Source: Bartonella tribocorum CIP 105476
GTDB taxonomy: Bacteria > Pseudomonadota > Alphaproteobacteria > Rhizobiales > Rhizobiaceae
NCBI RefSeq assembly: GCF_000196435.1
Contig: NC_010161.1
Location: forward strand, 1,786,001-1,850,000
Reading direction: 5' to 3'
Length of the DNA stretch: 64,000 bases
This document shows, piece by piece, positions 1 to 9,522 of the stretch (position 1 is its first letter; the number at the start of each line of letters is the position of its first letter). The notes under the pieces were generated by a model that made no database searches, was not told where the DNA came from, and saw only the letters and a list, made by a program, of their open reading frames with translations. A program made the position numbers and the translations under genes.

Positions 1-4
1 CATA

Positions 5-530
5 ACATTGATTTATAATGATAATCTAGCGTTATTCATATTGAATGAGAGTCCCGAATAACCTAAGATTCTCTCATTTTAAATCAGTTTATCTTGAATC
101 AAGCAGCATCACTTGCTTGCACGTCAAAAGCGGGGCTGGCGTGTGGGTAAAATTTATACAAGAAAGGACTAAAAATGGCTCTTATGAACGCTCTCAAATG
201 CAAGGGCTGTCGCAACATTGGGGGCTGGCAAATAGTGTGATGGTGCCGGCTTGCTTCTTCATAAGCGTAAAGATGGAGGTGCTCAATGGCTTTATCGTTA
301 TACCATTCACGGACGCCGTCGTGAAATGGGATTGGGTGCCTTAAGAGATGTTTTTTTTAAACAAGCCCGTGAATGTGCAAATCAATGGCGTTCTATTTTA
401 CGTGAGGGTCGTGATCCCATTAAGGCATCATGGGATGATCTCAATATCTTCTTTTCCCCTTCCTCGAACGAAAAAACGACGCGCCCCATCAATCCAATCT
501 TTAAAACAATATTCTGTAAATAATCTCAAT
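5..530 (+). pseudogene. integrase N-terminal relic with its 5' region (repeat copy A)
   Basis: This is the best preserved copy of a repeat family found throughout the window. It has an AT-rich upstream part, a Shine-Dalgarno-like AGAAAGGA, and an ATG at 175 opening MALMNALKCKGC. The frame then breaks. From about 260 a different frame reads KRKDGGAQWLYRYTIHGRRR followed by EMGLGALRDV and a helix ending in REGRDPI. That is the pattern of the N-terminal arm-binding (DUF4102-type) domain of phage and island tyrosine integrases. The catalytic domain is absent, so this is a 5' fragment and not a functional gene. The domain call rests on motif recognition only. Confidence 0.7.
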
Positions 531-793
531 GCTCTGTAAACAATCCGCCTTCTCTTAAAGCAGACTGCTTCCACTTGACTCCCCATAGATGCGTGCGCTT
601 CACATCACCTTACTTCACGCCACCTTAAAAGAGACTGTTTTAAAGACTCTGTTTCACAGCAAAATAGAATGATAATTTACAAAAACATGCTTAAAATATA
701 GAGACTTAACAAACACACTCTCTATTCAAATCAATGAATGCTCTACCTCATCATTACAATCACATAGAACAGCCGATATGAATCAAATTTAAA

Positions 794-1198
794 TTATTCC
801 TCTAATTCTTTTGCAAGCCCAGATAATTGCATAGCTTGCGAAAGATCATTGACTGCATTTAAATTCGTTTGAAGCAATTCACTATTACGCTGTAATTTTT
901 CTTGTAAATCAGACAACAAACTTTCAACCTCATGCTCAATATCTTGATTCATGTAGCGTCTCACATCGCTCATGGATTTATTAAGATCACGCAAACCACG
1001 TATTTTACATAAATTTATTTCTTCGTAATCTGGAATACCACTGCTCTCTAGCATATTACTTTCATAATCAACCACTTGAGCTAATCCTTTAACAGCAGCG
1101 ACAAATTTTGTCATCGCCCAATCACGATCAATAAGATTATTATCAAGAACTTTTGCTTTTGCCGCAAAACTATCATCACCATATTGCACTACAGACAT
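794..1198 (-). CDS. hypothetical helical protein, 134 aa
   Basis: The reading frame is complete. I chose the ATG at 1198 because GAAGGGGAAAT lies just upstream on the coding strand; an earlier in-frame start would add only seven residues. The product is acidic, lacks a signal peptide or membrane segment, and is predicted by eye to be almost all helix. Its C-terminal half (LLSDLQEKLQRNSELLQTNL) looks like a coiled coil. This C-terminal pattern weakly recalls FlgN-type flagellar chaperones, but no flagellar gene is nearby, so I do not assign it. It stands alone between integrase relics, in accessory DNA. Confidence 0.6.
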   Translation of the reverse strand: MSVVQYGDDSFAAKAKVLDNNLIDRDWAMTKFVAAVKGLAQVVDYESNMLESSGIPDYEEINLCKIRGLRDLNKSMSDVRRYMNQDIEHEVESLLSDLQEKLQRNSELLQTNLNAVNDLSQAMQLSGLAKELEE

Positions 1199-1959
1199 TT
1201 TTATTTCCCCTTCAATCACAATTATTTAATCTAGCTTTCACTTTCAAATGAGGGAGATTAAACAGTTTTTCTTCAATGCTGATACACTCAATCACGCGCG
1301 TGGTGCGAACATTGCTCAGACAACAGCACGACAATCCTAAAAGCGTATACCACGTCAACTTTCAACGCATTCTTTGAAATATTTTCTTGCTTTGCTCCAA
1401 AACCATTATTGCTACTATACTTCACAAAACGCTATAAACTTAAACCTCTGCACAGCAATATCGAAACTTCGAAACTTTACTCTGTCTATTTCGCCTTGCC
1501 TATTTTATCTTTGCCTATCTTATCACCACCAAGCCTTCAACAGAAAACAACAACACCCTGCCGATAACCTTGGCAATAAAAAAACACCTGCCAAAAAAAT
1601 TCGCAGCATATTAAAGACTTAAGCCCATTAAGGGACTTCAGCATTTCACCGATAGCAGCATTTACCCTCCATAACTTTATGGCTTTCCCTGCACCTAAAC
1701 CTGCACACCCTCTTTACACCCCCCTGGCGCCTCCATAAGATAGCACCTACAAGATTAGTTTGCATCCACTCAAAACACACCCCCTCGCGCTATGCTTTTT
1801 CTGCATACATGCAGTATTTTGCACAAAACGCAAAAAGAATGCTCTTTTGAACAGATCAGCCATACAGCACTCTCAAAAAAGACATCTTAAAACAGCTAAA
1901 TAGCCATCAATCTCCCTTTTTCAACTATCATTCGCTTTTCTTTGCAATAAGCGACTATA
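1199..1959. other. intergenic, no supported gene
   Basis: Low-complexity AT-rich DNA upstream of the helical protein gene. The only longer frame (1374-1622, plus strand) has no ribosome binding site and a composition typical of translated noncoding DNA. I see no RNA gene or transposase fragment here. Confidence 0.5.
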
Positions 1960-2445
1960 TAAGATTTTTGGAACCTTTTCAAGCATTTCTTACCCCATCC
2001 GCTCGATACGCCTTCAATCACATATTCACGCACTTGTTTTGAAAAAAATAATCTCTTAAGGGCTCCTAAACCCATTTCGCACAAGTTCATTTCGCACACA
2101 CCCATTTCGCACTGGCACCCGTGAATGGTATAACAATAAATCCCCCATGAAATGGATAAAATCCATTAAGCTCCCCATCTTTAGGTTTTATAAAAGAGCA
2201 AGCCCAACTCCATCACACACTCAGCCCCCAATGTTGCCCCCATGGCACTTGAGACAAGGTATAAGAGGTATGCCTTTCTTGTACAGTTTCACGCTGCACA
2301 GCTCTCTCTGCTTGTAATGTTTAAGAAACATGGTTTTGGTTGATTTAAGATAAAAAGACTTTAAGTAAGAGAATCTTATGGTATTCAGGGTTCTCATTTA
2401 AGTTGAATAATGCTAAACTATCCTTATAAATAAAAATATTATCAA
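1960..2445 (-). repeat. integrase-derived repeat, copy B (inverted)
   Basis: Read on the minus strand, this stretch has the same order of blocks as copy A. The upstream block with the sequence around TTCAACTTAAATGAGA comes first, then the equivalent of the start region. The tail still reads EMGLGALKRLFF with a following KQVREYVIEG. It is more decayed than copy A and carries short internal duplications around the CGAAATGGG words near 2080-2110. Confidence 0.55.
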
Positions 2446-2649
2446 GGAATAACGTTTAACTCTCCCCCCTTGATATTTTCAAAATTTCCCCTCATCTTCC
2501 TGTCAATTATTTCACGCCACAACGCGCAACACGCTCTTAATATCGCAGCTTTACATGCACTCCTAGCCTAAAAACATAGAAATAATCATTTTATAATAAA
2601 GGCACAATTTCTACGATGCCCCCTTCTCATCATCACCCCTCTAAATGAG

Positions 2650-3110
2650 AACTTTCTCTTTCATAAACATACTGAAATATTTATCATTATTTTGTATGTT
2701 CGATGAAAAACTTAAAAATCGTAGAATTATCACATTTCAAATCTATTCTAGGTTCAATCAATTAAAATCACTTCCTTGCACATCACAATCAGAACCTGAC
2801 ATATCAATAAAATACGCTGAAAGAAAAAAGCTTCTTATGCCCCCCTCAAAGCGCTAAAATGACTATAAAAAACAAAGCCGAGGGCTTTAGTCAACATTAA
2901 GAACAAGTATATAATAGTGCCTGCTTCCTCTTTTATTAAGCGTAAAGATAGTAGGGCTCTATAGCTTTTATATCATCTAAATTTTATATTATTTCCATGG
3001 AGGCTTTACCGTTATACCCTTCATAGGACCGATGCGAAATGGGCTTACTTTAAGAGATGCTTCTTTTAAAGCAAGCGATCAACATGAAAATAAGTATATT
3101 CCGTTTGGAA
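2650..3110 (+). repeat. integrase-derived repeat, copy C
   Basis: A plus-strand copy with the recognisable upstream block (ATTTCAAATC then TCAATTAAAATCACTT), a degraded start region, and a 3' part containing TTATTAAGCGTAAAGAT and CGAAATGGG followed by TTAAGAGATG. Those 3' words match copy A at 265-350. No reading frame survives. Confidence 0.5.
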
Positions 3111-3639
3111 CATTCCTTTTTTCCTGCAAGTCTATACCCAAAAGCAGCATTAACAAATTTTGTATAAGATAAAATCGATTAGAAAGCATGTTTGACTTCC
3201 TCCCCACGCCTTAAAGGACAAAAACCTTAGCTCAATCTGCTCTGTATACAACCCGAATTTTTGTCAAGCGAGCTCCTCTTAGCTGCCTCCGTATGTGAAT
3301 CACTTAAACAAAAGACCTAACAAATAAGCCTACAAATATTCATCGCACACCAAAAGACACTTACACATTTCAAGAAAGCTTACATGCCTTATATTACCGC
3401 CATAAATCACCGTGTTTTATGGCATAACAGGATACAAAGAGTTTACCACAATACAAAATCTATAAAATCAATCAATATTTACTTTAAAGCTTTCCTTGTT
3501 TATGCCTCACAATGCTCCAACGCCTTTATAAAAAAGAAAAGATTTTAAGCTTGTCGAATATGTTGTATCAGCATATATTACAGGCTGTAACATATTGTTA
3601 TTCATAAAATCACCTCCAAAAGAGCAGAAAGAGGTTCTT
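3111..3639. other. intergenic, no supported gene
   Basis: AT-rich DNA without a credible frame. The last 60 bases before the small membrane peptide contain an imperfect inverted repeat around 3560-3600 (words ATATGTTGTA and GTAACATATTG), possibly part of its promoter or operator. Confidence 0.4.
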
Positions 3640-3738
3640 ATGGCTGATCTTGTAAAAGCCGCAATGCTTTATTCAACCTTAATTATCACTATCAATGCTT
3701 TTGTTGTTATTTTAGCGCTCATCATAGAGCTATACTAA
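3640..3738 (+). CDS. small single-pass membrane peptide, 32 aa
   Basis: A short frame from the ATG at 3640 to a TAA at 3736-3738. It is preceded at good spacing by GAAAGAGG. The product begins MADLVKAAM and is then almost wholly hydrophobic (STLIITINAFVVILALIIEL), enough for one membrane helix with a short polar N-terminus. The ribosome binding site, the sharp hydrophobic profile and the clean stop make it a plausible small protein. The function is unknown. Type I toxins and small regulatory membrane peptides share this size and shape, but I see no antisense RNA gene to support the toxin reading. Confidence 0.45.
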   Translation: MADLVKAAMLYSTLIITINAFVVILALIIELY

Positions 3739-4338
3739 GCATAATCTCTTAGCTTTTTGATAAAATCTCCAGAGAAGCGTCTCAAATTTAAGATCCCAAA
3801 AGAGAATTGAACACTGCAGATTAATCATATACCAATTCAGCTGCTGCATCTAACTATTCTTTATTCTTTGTCTCAGCATTTTTTACCATCAGACTCAACA
3901 TTTTTATTCCCCTTTGAAGCATGATGATCCTTTTAAAAATAACCTTATCCTCTTCGACATTCTATTAGTAGAATCCCCCCAAAACTTTGTTGGCTTTTCA
4001 TGAAGTGCATGCGTCTCATGCACCTGTACGCATAGTTTAAATATAACTCTATTTTCACGCGTAAATACTGTAAAATCCGTATGTCGATCTAAACACAATA
4101 GTCTTTAAAGAAGCTGTATGATAAAGATTTATTCTGCTTCTTTCATCCTAAGTTTCTGCATCAAAGGGGATTGGTTGTTTCTGCTAGCCAATTTGCTAAA
4201 CTAGAATGAAAACTATAAAAACATAATCAATCCCAATCTGTTGGCATATATCGTGATATTTAAGAAAAAATGCGCTCTCTCTTGAAAGGAAGAAAAAAGC
4301 GCTGTTGTCACAATTACTTTTGTTTATACAAACAAGAT
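3739..4338. other. intergenic, no supported gene
   Basis: No convincing gene. On the minus strand near 3915 a GGGGAATAAAAATG start resembles the translation starts of the 1198 and EexN genes, but it opens a frame of only about 15 codons, perhaps a truncated gene. The longer minus-strand frame at 3904-4098 has no start signal. Confidence 0.4.
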
Positions 4339-4592
4339 ATTGATTTATAATGATAATTTATCGTTATTCATATTGAGTTAGACCCCTAATAACGTAAGAT
4401 TCTCTTATTTAAAATCTGTTTATCTTGAATCAATATCACTTGCTTGCACATTACAGCGGGATTAGCGTGTGGATAAAATTTGTATAAGAAAGGAGTAAAA
4501 ATGGCTCTTATGAACGCTCTCAAATGCAAGGGCTGTCGCAACACCCACGAGCTGGCACATAGTGTGATGGTGCCGGCTTACTTCTCCACATA
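4339..4592 (+). repeat. integrase-derived repeat, copy D (5' half only)
   Basis: Very close to the first 250 bases of copy A, including the TTGATTTATAATGATAAT block, the AGAAAGGAG ribosome site and the ATG at 4501 opening MALMNALKCKGC. Similarity stops abruptly near 4590, inside what would be the arm-binding domain, directly next to the 3' end of an EexN-like gene on the other strand. Confidence 0.65.
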
Positions 4593-4648
4593 CCATACCT
4601 TTCTCAACTATCTTTTTTCCCCAGATTTACAAAGTCTGAGCACGGTTT

Positions 4649-4861
4649 TTAACCTCCAAAAAGAAGTTGCCTCTCTGCTATTACTGCATTCTCACAATTT
4701 TTAGATTTATGCATAGAGGCCCCACCTAAATAACATTTCTTTTGCCATTCGAGGCGTAATTCTTTATCTTTCTTAAATTCTTCTACGCTATAAGTTTTTT
4801 CGCAACCAGCAACAGCAAGTCCAGTACAAAGCAGCAATGCTGGGATAATGACTTTCTTCAT
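4649..4861 (-). CDS. EexN-family lipoprotein, short (70 aa)
   Basis: The product has a lipoprotein signal peptide ending in LAVAGC, followed by EKTYSVEEFKKDKELRLEW and a Cys-containing C-terminal half (KKC, then KNCENA). This is the pattern of EexN-type entry-exclusion lipoproteins of conjugative plasmids, which sit in the inner membrane or periplasm and block redundant conjugative transfer. I chose the ATG at 4861 over the TTG one codon earlier, with GAAGGGGAA upstream. It is about 25 residues shorter at the C-terminus than its paralogue at 5048-5335 and ends close to the breakpoint of repeat copy D, so it may be truncated. Confidence 0.65.
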   Translation of the reverse strand: MKKVIIPALLLCTGLAVAGCEKTYSVEEFKKDKELRLEWQKKCYLGGASMHKSKNCENAVIAERQLLFGG

Positions 4862-5047
4862 CAATAAATTCCCCTTCTTTCGGATTTACAAAATTTGAGA
4901 TACAATTGAATATCCCCTTAAAATTGCACATTAGGTTCAGTGTGCATTTTCAAAAATCTTAAAATCGACCTCTGGAAGCAATTCTTCGCAACTTGTAACG
5001 ATAAATTGCGTACAAAGAAAAATACTGCGATCAATATTTTTTGTAAT

Positions 5048-5335
5048 TTAATTGTTATTCTTCTGTTTTTCAGTTTCGTTCCCATTTTTGCTATTTTCAC
5101 GAAGTTCCTTTGCAAGATTTCTATAATGCTCTTGAAAAAGTTCCATATCGGCTTGCATGGCATTTTGACAATTTTTCGTAGAAAAAGCAGAGAGTCCCAT
5201 TTTATCGCATTTCTTTCCCCATTCTTGCATCAACTTCTTATCTTTCTTAAATTCCTCAACACTGTAGTTTTTCTCACAACCAACAGTGACAAGCCCTGTG
5301 CAAAGCAACAGCGCTGTTATAATAGCCTTATTCAT
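5048..5335 (-). CDS. EexN-family entry-exclusion lipoprotein, 95 aa
   Basis: A paralogue of the gene at 4649-4861. It has a signal peptide with lipobox LVTVGC, then EKNYSVEEFKKDKKLMQEW, two further cysteines (KKC and KNCQNA) and a charged, low-complexity tail. GAGAGGGG precedes the ATG at 5335. The family is normally part of P- or IncN-like conjugation regions, where it prevents uptake of a like plasmid. Here no conjugation genes are adjacent apart from the VirB island 9 kb away, so it is probably a plasmid relic or a VirB/Trw-associated accessory. The family call rests on the signal peptide plus the YSVEEF..DK..EW..KC core. Confidence 0.75.
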   Translation of the reverse strand: MNKAIITALLLCTGLVTVGCEKNYSVEEFKKDKKLMQEWGKKCDKMGLSAFSTKNCQNAMQADMELFQEHYRNLAKELRENSKNGNETEKQKNNN

Positions 5336-5545
5336 GGTTTTACCCCTCTCTTTGTTTTATACTTTAATAACGATGTCGTTGGATTCACAAAATCCTTGTA
5401 TCGTGCTTTTACGTATAACTTTCCTTGGACAAATACGTACACTTTTAACGCCAATAGGTTGAATCATGAGAGCCACTTTATTATCAGACTTGCATTTGTA
5501 ACGTTATCGATACAGCTGCTCTTGAGTATTTGAATTGTTAAAACT

Positions 5546-5787
5546 TCAGCAGAAATTTTGATATCTTGACATTTTCAAGAGGCTTTTTAATCTCTTCTTT
5601 TCTTTCAAGAGCTTTCCTTCAAAAACCAGCTCATCATGAAAAGCAGCACGAATTCTTATCAAAAATTCATCATGCCCATATCCATTGCAAATTTTCTGCA
5701 AACGAAACGATATATCTTTTAATAATCTGATTGCGCTCTTACTTATTTCTTCATCTGCCGAGAAAGAAAAAAACTTAACTCCCCCCT
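5546..5787 (-). pseudogene. coding remnant without a start
   Basis: An open minus-strand frame of about 78 codons with protein-like composition (SADEEISKSAIRLLKDISF, then an amphipathic Lys-rich helix KEKKRLKSLL) ends at TGA 5548-5546. There is no ATG at its upstream end and an in-frame TAG lies immediately before it. A GGGGGGAG lies there as well, so a non-standard start is conceivable. I do not recognise a family. Confidence 0.3.
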
Positions 5788-6420
5788 ACACTTTTTAAAT
5801 GCCAATAGAAATTCTAATAAAGCAATCTTATACATCCCGGTAGCACAAAAAAAGATTATTCCTTGCCTACCATCAAGTAGCATTCAATACTTAGACTATA
5901 AAATCATGTAAATGAAAGAAATACTTTCCATATCATGCTCAATGATTTCTTTTTGTTATGAGGAAAACTTATAGCACACCTCTATCAATCAATTTTATTG
6001 ATTTTATCCCCCCTTATAAACATGAATATAATTTCAAAAAGAAAGTGTCACATAGCAGAAAAAAATAAGCAACGCTACTGTTAATTTACATTATTTACCC
6101 TGTATTTAGTAAAATAAACAAAGTATTCAGTAAAATAAAAAAATAACTTCACATTTAAAATCATGATCAAGACAATTTTTACGGAAAAATAAACTTACCT
6201 ATCCAGCGACGATACAAATAGCAAGGGGGATGATGATGATCTCATCCATAGGAGAAAAGTTGAAACGAAGAATTTTTCATAGGTTCATAACTATTTTACG
6301 AGATGCCCCCCCCCATAAAAAATGGACGCTTTTATAACAATTAACCTCATGGAAAAGCGACCAATATCATCTTTTTAAAAACACTCAAACCAACGCACAC
6401 TTATTATCGTATATTATCTT
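5788..6420. other. intergenic with short AT repeats
   Basis: No gene is supported. Two near-identical words, TATTTAGTAAAATAAA and TATTCAGTAAAATAAA, lie at about 6103-6144 downstream of the partition gene pair and could be centromere-like iterons, but two copies are weak evidence. A run of nine or ten C lies near 6306. Confidence 0.35.
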
Positions 6421-6648
6421 TTATTTTCCGTATTTTTTTGAAAGCAATTCGCGCACCTCATCGGCCATTTTAGTTCCACGACTTGCACAACTAACCTTAA
6501 TTAACCGATGCAAATTTTCCGGCACATCAATTGTGAGACGCTTCATACCGCCATCCACACTGCCTTTATTATTTTCCACCCATGCATCAGCGGTTAAAGG
6601 AATGGATTTATTGGTTGGTTTCGTGCCAATTTTAATTTTTTTATTCAT
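6421..6648 (-). CDS. ribbon-helix-helix partition partner of ParA, 75 aa
   Basis: Encodes a basic N-terminal arm and a C-terminal MKRLTIDVPENLHRLIKVSC, the beta strand and first helix of a ribbon-helix-helix DNA-binding fold. The start at 6648 overlaps the parA stop (TGATG) and is preceded by AAGGAG, so the two are translationally coupled. In plasmid partition systems of this type the small RHH protein binds the centromere and represses the operon while the ParA ATPase moves the DNA. It could also be an antitoxin-like RHH protein, but the ParA linkage favours partition. Confidence 0.75.
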   Translation of the reverse strand: MNKKIKIGTKPTNKSIPLTADAWVENNKGSVDGGMKRLTIDVPENLHRLIKVSCASRGTKMADEVRELLSKKYGK

Positions 6649-7274
6649 CACGCTAACTCCTTGATTTCGGCTGCAACAGCTTCAATCTCTGCGGTTGCTT
6701 GTCCTTGCTTATCCACTTCGTAAACAGCCTTGCCCTGTGCAGCAGCTTCAGCAAAAATCACACGTTGCGCAATGCTCGAAGAAAGAACATGCACGGGATA
6801 TATGCTAAGAGCTTCATTCACATCACGCCCTATTGCTGTATTGACTATTTTACGATTAATAACAAAAGCAGATTTGAGATTTTCTTTATAAACGCGTGCT
6901 TCGTCAATCAGCTTTACAATTCCATCAGCAGCCCAAATATCATAGGGACTAGGCAAAACAGGTATAAGCACAAAATCCGAAGCCATAAGAGCACTACGCG
7001 CAAGATCAGTCACACGCGGAGGACTATCAATAATAATATGATCATAACCATGACCAATCTGTGTAATCTCTTTGTGAACTGTTGCACGTGGTAAACCAAT
7101 AACTGAAAATAAAGGCTCCTCTTCACGCGCAGCAGCCCAATCCAATGCGCTCCCCTGTGGGTCAACATCAATAAGCAATACCCGTGCACCGGTACGTGCA
7201 AAACTGGCTGCAAGATTCACGCTCAAAGTGGTTTTTCCGACACCCCCTTTTTGATTCAAAAGTCCAATGATCAT
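6648..7274 (-). CDS. parA: ParA-family partition ATPase, 208 aa
   Basis: A P-loop ATPase with the deviant Walker A KGGVGKTT at residues 9-16 and the switch/Walker B elements LLIDVDPQGSALDW and HIIIDSPPRV. The length is typical for short plasmid ParA (ParF-like) proteins that lack an N-terminal HTH. It forms a two-gene operon with the RHH gene downstream. The inverted repeat just upstream of the start is a likely operator or centromere. A lone parA/RHH pair with no repABC or rep gene beside it suggests an integrated plasmid or island remnant. Confidence 0.88.
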   Translation of the reverse strand: MIIGLLNQKGGVGKTTLSVNLAASFARTGARVLLIDVDPQGSALDWAAAREEEPLFSVIGLPRATVHKEITQIGHGYDHIIIDSPPRVTDLARSALMASDFVLIPVLPSPYDIWAADGIVKLIDEARVYKENLKSAFVINRKIVNTAIGRDVNEALSIYPVHVLSSSIAQRVIFAEAAAQGKAVYEVDKQGQATAEIEAVAAEIKELA

Positions 7275-7284
7275 TCATTACGTC

Positions 7285-7318
7285 TTTCAGTATTATCGTT
7301 TTTGCGATTATACTGAAA
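7285..7318. promoter_or_regulatory. inverted repeat upstream of parA
   Basis: Two 14-base arms, TTTCAGTATTATCG and CGATTATACTGAAA, match at 13 of 14 positions around a six-base spacer. They lie 10 bases upstream of the parA start, where an autoregulatory operator or partition site is expected. A terminator is unlikely because no T tract follows in either direction. Confidence 0.55.
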
Positions 7319-7639
7319 ATAATAAAAGAAGCAAGCATACAACACCTGAAAAACAACCATTTGTCTTAATTTTTATGATAAAAACAAAAGCCCCCAATTT
7401 TATCTTTATAATACTCTTTTAGCATGAGCCCCAAATATTATGAAGGGAGTGTTCTTGCGAATAAAAGATAAATTGAAACAAGAAATAGGGGCTTCTTTCC
7501 CCGCCTTAAAATGAAAATTTCTTAAATCTGCGCTAACCTATAAATAATGGTCTCTCCATAATCTTTACTTCTTGGGGCTACCCTTCATAGGGTTTCACTA
7601 CATAGGACTCGACAAATAAGCTCTGCCCTGAATAGATAG

Positions 7640-7990
7640 CAAATTAGCAAGGAGAATTCATGGTTTTACAGGTTGAATGAGAGAACAGAAGTCCATAAAA
7701 TTCTCTCGTTTTTTCTCTCTTATATTCAATCAATTAAAATCGCTTGTCGTCTACCATCACAAGTAGAGCTGACATATGAGAATAAACACTGAAAAAAAGG
7801 AATAAAAACACTTCTTATGAAATGTCTTAAATATTAAGAACTGTTGGCAGCATTGATAGTGAGGAAGGTATGATAATGCAGGCTTGTCCCTTTTCTTGAA
7901 CTAAAGAGGGGCATATACAATGAATTTTATACTCTTTATGCGCAACAGAGTAAAAAGAGTAAAATAAGCTTGGAGACAAATAAGAATAGC
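7640..7990 (+). repeat. integrase-derived repeat, copy E
   Basis: A decayed plus-strand copy. It keeps GGTTGAATGAGAGA, the ATTCAATCAATTAAAATCGCTTG block, a start-like region with GGAATAAAAACACTTCTTATGAA and, further on, CAATGAATTTTATACTCTTTATG, which matches copy H. No reading frame survives. The 320 bases between the parA operator and this copy hold nothing I can name. Confidence 0.5.
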
Positions 7991-8039
7991 TCTACGCATA
8001 AACAAGCAACACAATAGGATGTTCTACACTTCGTGAGAA

Positions 8040-8395
8040 CAATAAGTAATTCATAGAGAGCATTACCTTTCATAATGGTAAATTTATTGAACACCCCTAT
8101 ATCTTTCCGCTTGAGAGAAGGAGCAAACCGCCCCCATCACACACTCTTGCCATCTCGTGATGTTACACAGGATCTTGGTCTTCGCAACGATTCATGAAAA
8201 AATATTTTTTGTCCTTATCTTGTATAGTTTCACTCCGCATGAGGTTCCACTTATTGAGGTTCCCACTTATAACGTGCAAACAAGGGATCTTGATTGATGC
8301 AAAATGAAACAAACTTAAAACAAGAGAATTTTACGCATTTCAGAGGTCTAATTCAAGTTAAGAAATGCTCAATTATCATTAGAAATCAATTCATT
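8040..8395 (-). repeat. integrase-derived repeat, copy F (inverted)
   Basis: On the minus strand it shows the AATTGATTTCTAATGATAAT block, the conserved TTAACTTGAATTAGAC-like segment, and a degraded start region. It has the same block order as copies A and B. It ends next to the start region of the DUF442-type gene. Confidence 0.45.
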
Positions 8396-8584
8396 GTACA
8401 AGATCGAATAGTAAACATATTGCGGCGTTGAGAAGCTTTGCATCTTACAGTGCGTTTTTCCAAGGCAGTCTTCTCGACAAAAAGAATATTTTTGTTAAGA
8501 TGCCATTGAAAGATCTTACCTTCATCATGTTCTTTTATAAACTTAAGGGTATCGTAAAAATCGTGCAATTGGGAATAAACAAAA

Positions 8585-8914
8585 ATGAATTTACAACAAA
8601 TTGACCCTGATATTTTTATCGGCCCCCAAATTAGCATAGAAGATATCAAAACATTGGCAGAAGCTGGTTTTAAAACAATCATCTGTAACCGTCCCGATCA
8701 CGAGGGACCTCATCAACCTGATTTTTCAAGCATTAAAGCGGTTGCAAACGACTATGGCATACAAGCCTATTACATTCCCATTTCTCCTCCGACCATAGAA
8801 AAAGCAGATGTTGAAACCATGAAAACAATTTTAAAAACAGCGTCTCTCCCTCTTCTCGCTTACTGCTATCATGGAACGCGTTCGCTGCATCTTTATCGTT
8901 TAGCACGTCTATAG
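8585..8914 (+). CDS. DUF442/TIGR01244-type phosphatase-like protein, 109 aa
   Basis: Resembles the small dual-specificity-phosphatase-like proteins of the Blh/DUF442 family. It begins NLQQIDPDIFIGPQIS, then has GFKTIICNRPDHEG, and ends in a P-loop-like CYHGTRS near residues 93-99. The Cys, Gly, Arg and Ser positions expected of the family (CxxGTRS) are present. In proteobacteria such domains are linked to sulfide and persulfide metabolism or remain uncharacterised. The length is normal for a stand-alone domain. The start follows GGGAATAAACAAAA, so the ribosome site is weak. No operon partners are evident. Confidence 0.72.
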   Translation: MNLQQIDPDIFIGPQISIEDIKTLAEAGFKTIICNRPDHEGPHQPDFSSIKAVANDYGIQAYYIPISPPTIEKADVETMKTILKTASLPLLAYCYHGTRSLHLYRLARL

Positions 8915-8959
8915 ATTTCATACGCTCCTCACACACTCTAAAAGACAAAAAATTTTTAA

Positions 8960-9321
8960 TTCACACCAATCTGTAAACAAGAGTCGGTCAATAATTTTAG
9001 TCTCACACCTTCCACTTGAACTTCTCCCTTCATGGTGGACACTTCATACAAGTCGATAAGCAATTTTCTCTTAAAGATACAACAAATATCCACTCCTGAA
9101 ACCATAAAAACGCATGCAAATTGATAAAACGATAAACTTTTAAAATAAAAAAAATATCGATTTCAAATTTTGTGAAATTCTAAAGTTAAAGCGCAAAAAA
9201 TCTTAAAAACTGTATTTTCTCTTCTTCTCATCGATTTTTTTCAAATACGCTGTGTGTTTATTCATGTACTTTTCATCATGGATTTTAACGGATCAGAAAG
9301 AAACAAGCAGTAAAATCTTAA
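8960..9321. other. intergenic, no supported gene
   Basis: AT-rich spacer between the DUF442-type gene and a small membrane frame. I see no terminator, RNA gene or repeat copy. Confidence 0.4.
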
Positions 9322-9522
9322 ATGATAACAAAAGCCATAAAATTAACTTTGAAAAAGATAATGCTTAAATCAGATCTTCAGATATTCGATTCTCCCTCTC
9401 AACAACGTGAAAAACGTATATTCCATGATGTTTTGGAATATATCTTTGTGATTATCATCACTTTAAGTGCTATTTTTACAGCTTTTCTTTCTTTTTCAGA
9501 TAAACTTAGAGTATATTTTTAA
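9322..9522 (+). CDS. possible small membrane protein, 66 aa
   Basis: A frame with a basic N-terminal third (KAIKLTLKKIMLK), a polar middle and one clear hydrophobic segment (YIFVIIITLSAIFTAFLSF) followed by a charged end. It converges with ribF and overlaps its stop by 17 bases. There is no good ribosome site before either candidate ATG, which lowers confidence. The membrane segment and the skew in composition argue that it may be real. Confidence 0.35.
   Translation: MITKAIKLTLKKIMLKSDLQIFDSPSQQREKRIFHDVLEYIFVIIITLSAIFTAFLSFSDKLRVYF

Noticed and set aside
1374..1622. 82-codon plus-strand frame
   Set aside because: No ribosome site, and the biased composition is that of noncoding DNA.
3904..4098. 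64-codon minus-strand frame
   Set aside because: No start signal. The GGGGAATAAAAATG nearby opens a different frame of only about 15 codons.
4940..5533. 197-codon plus-strand frame
   Set aside because: Runs antisense over the EexN lipoprotein gene, with low-complexity Phe/Ile content and no ribosome site.
6699..7094. 131-codon plus-strand frame
   Set aside because: Lies fully antisense to parA, which has all family motifs.
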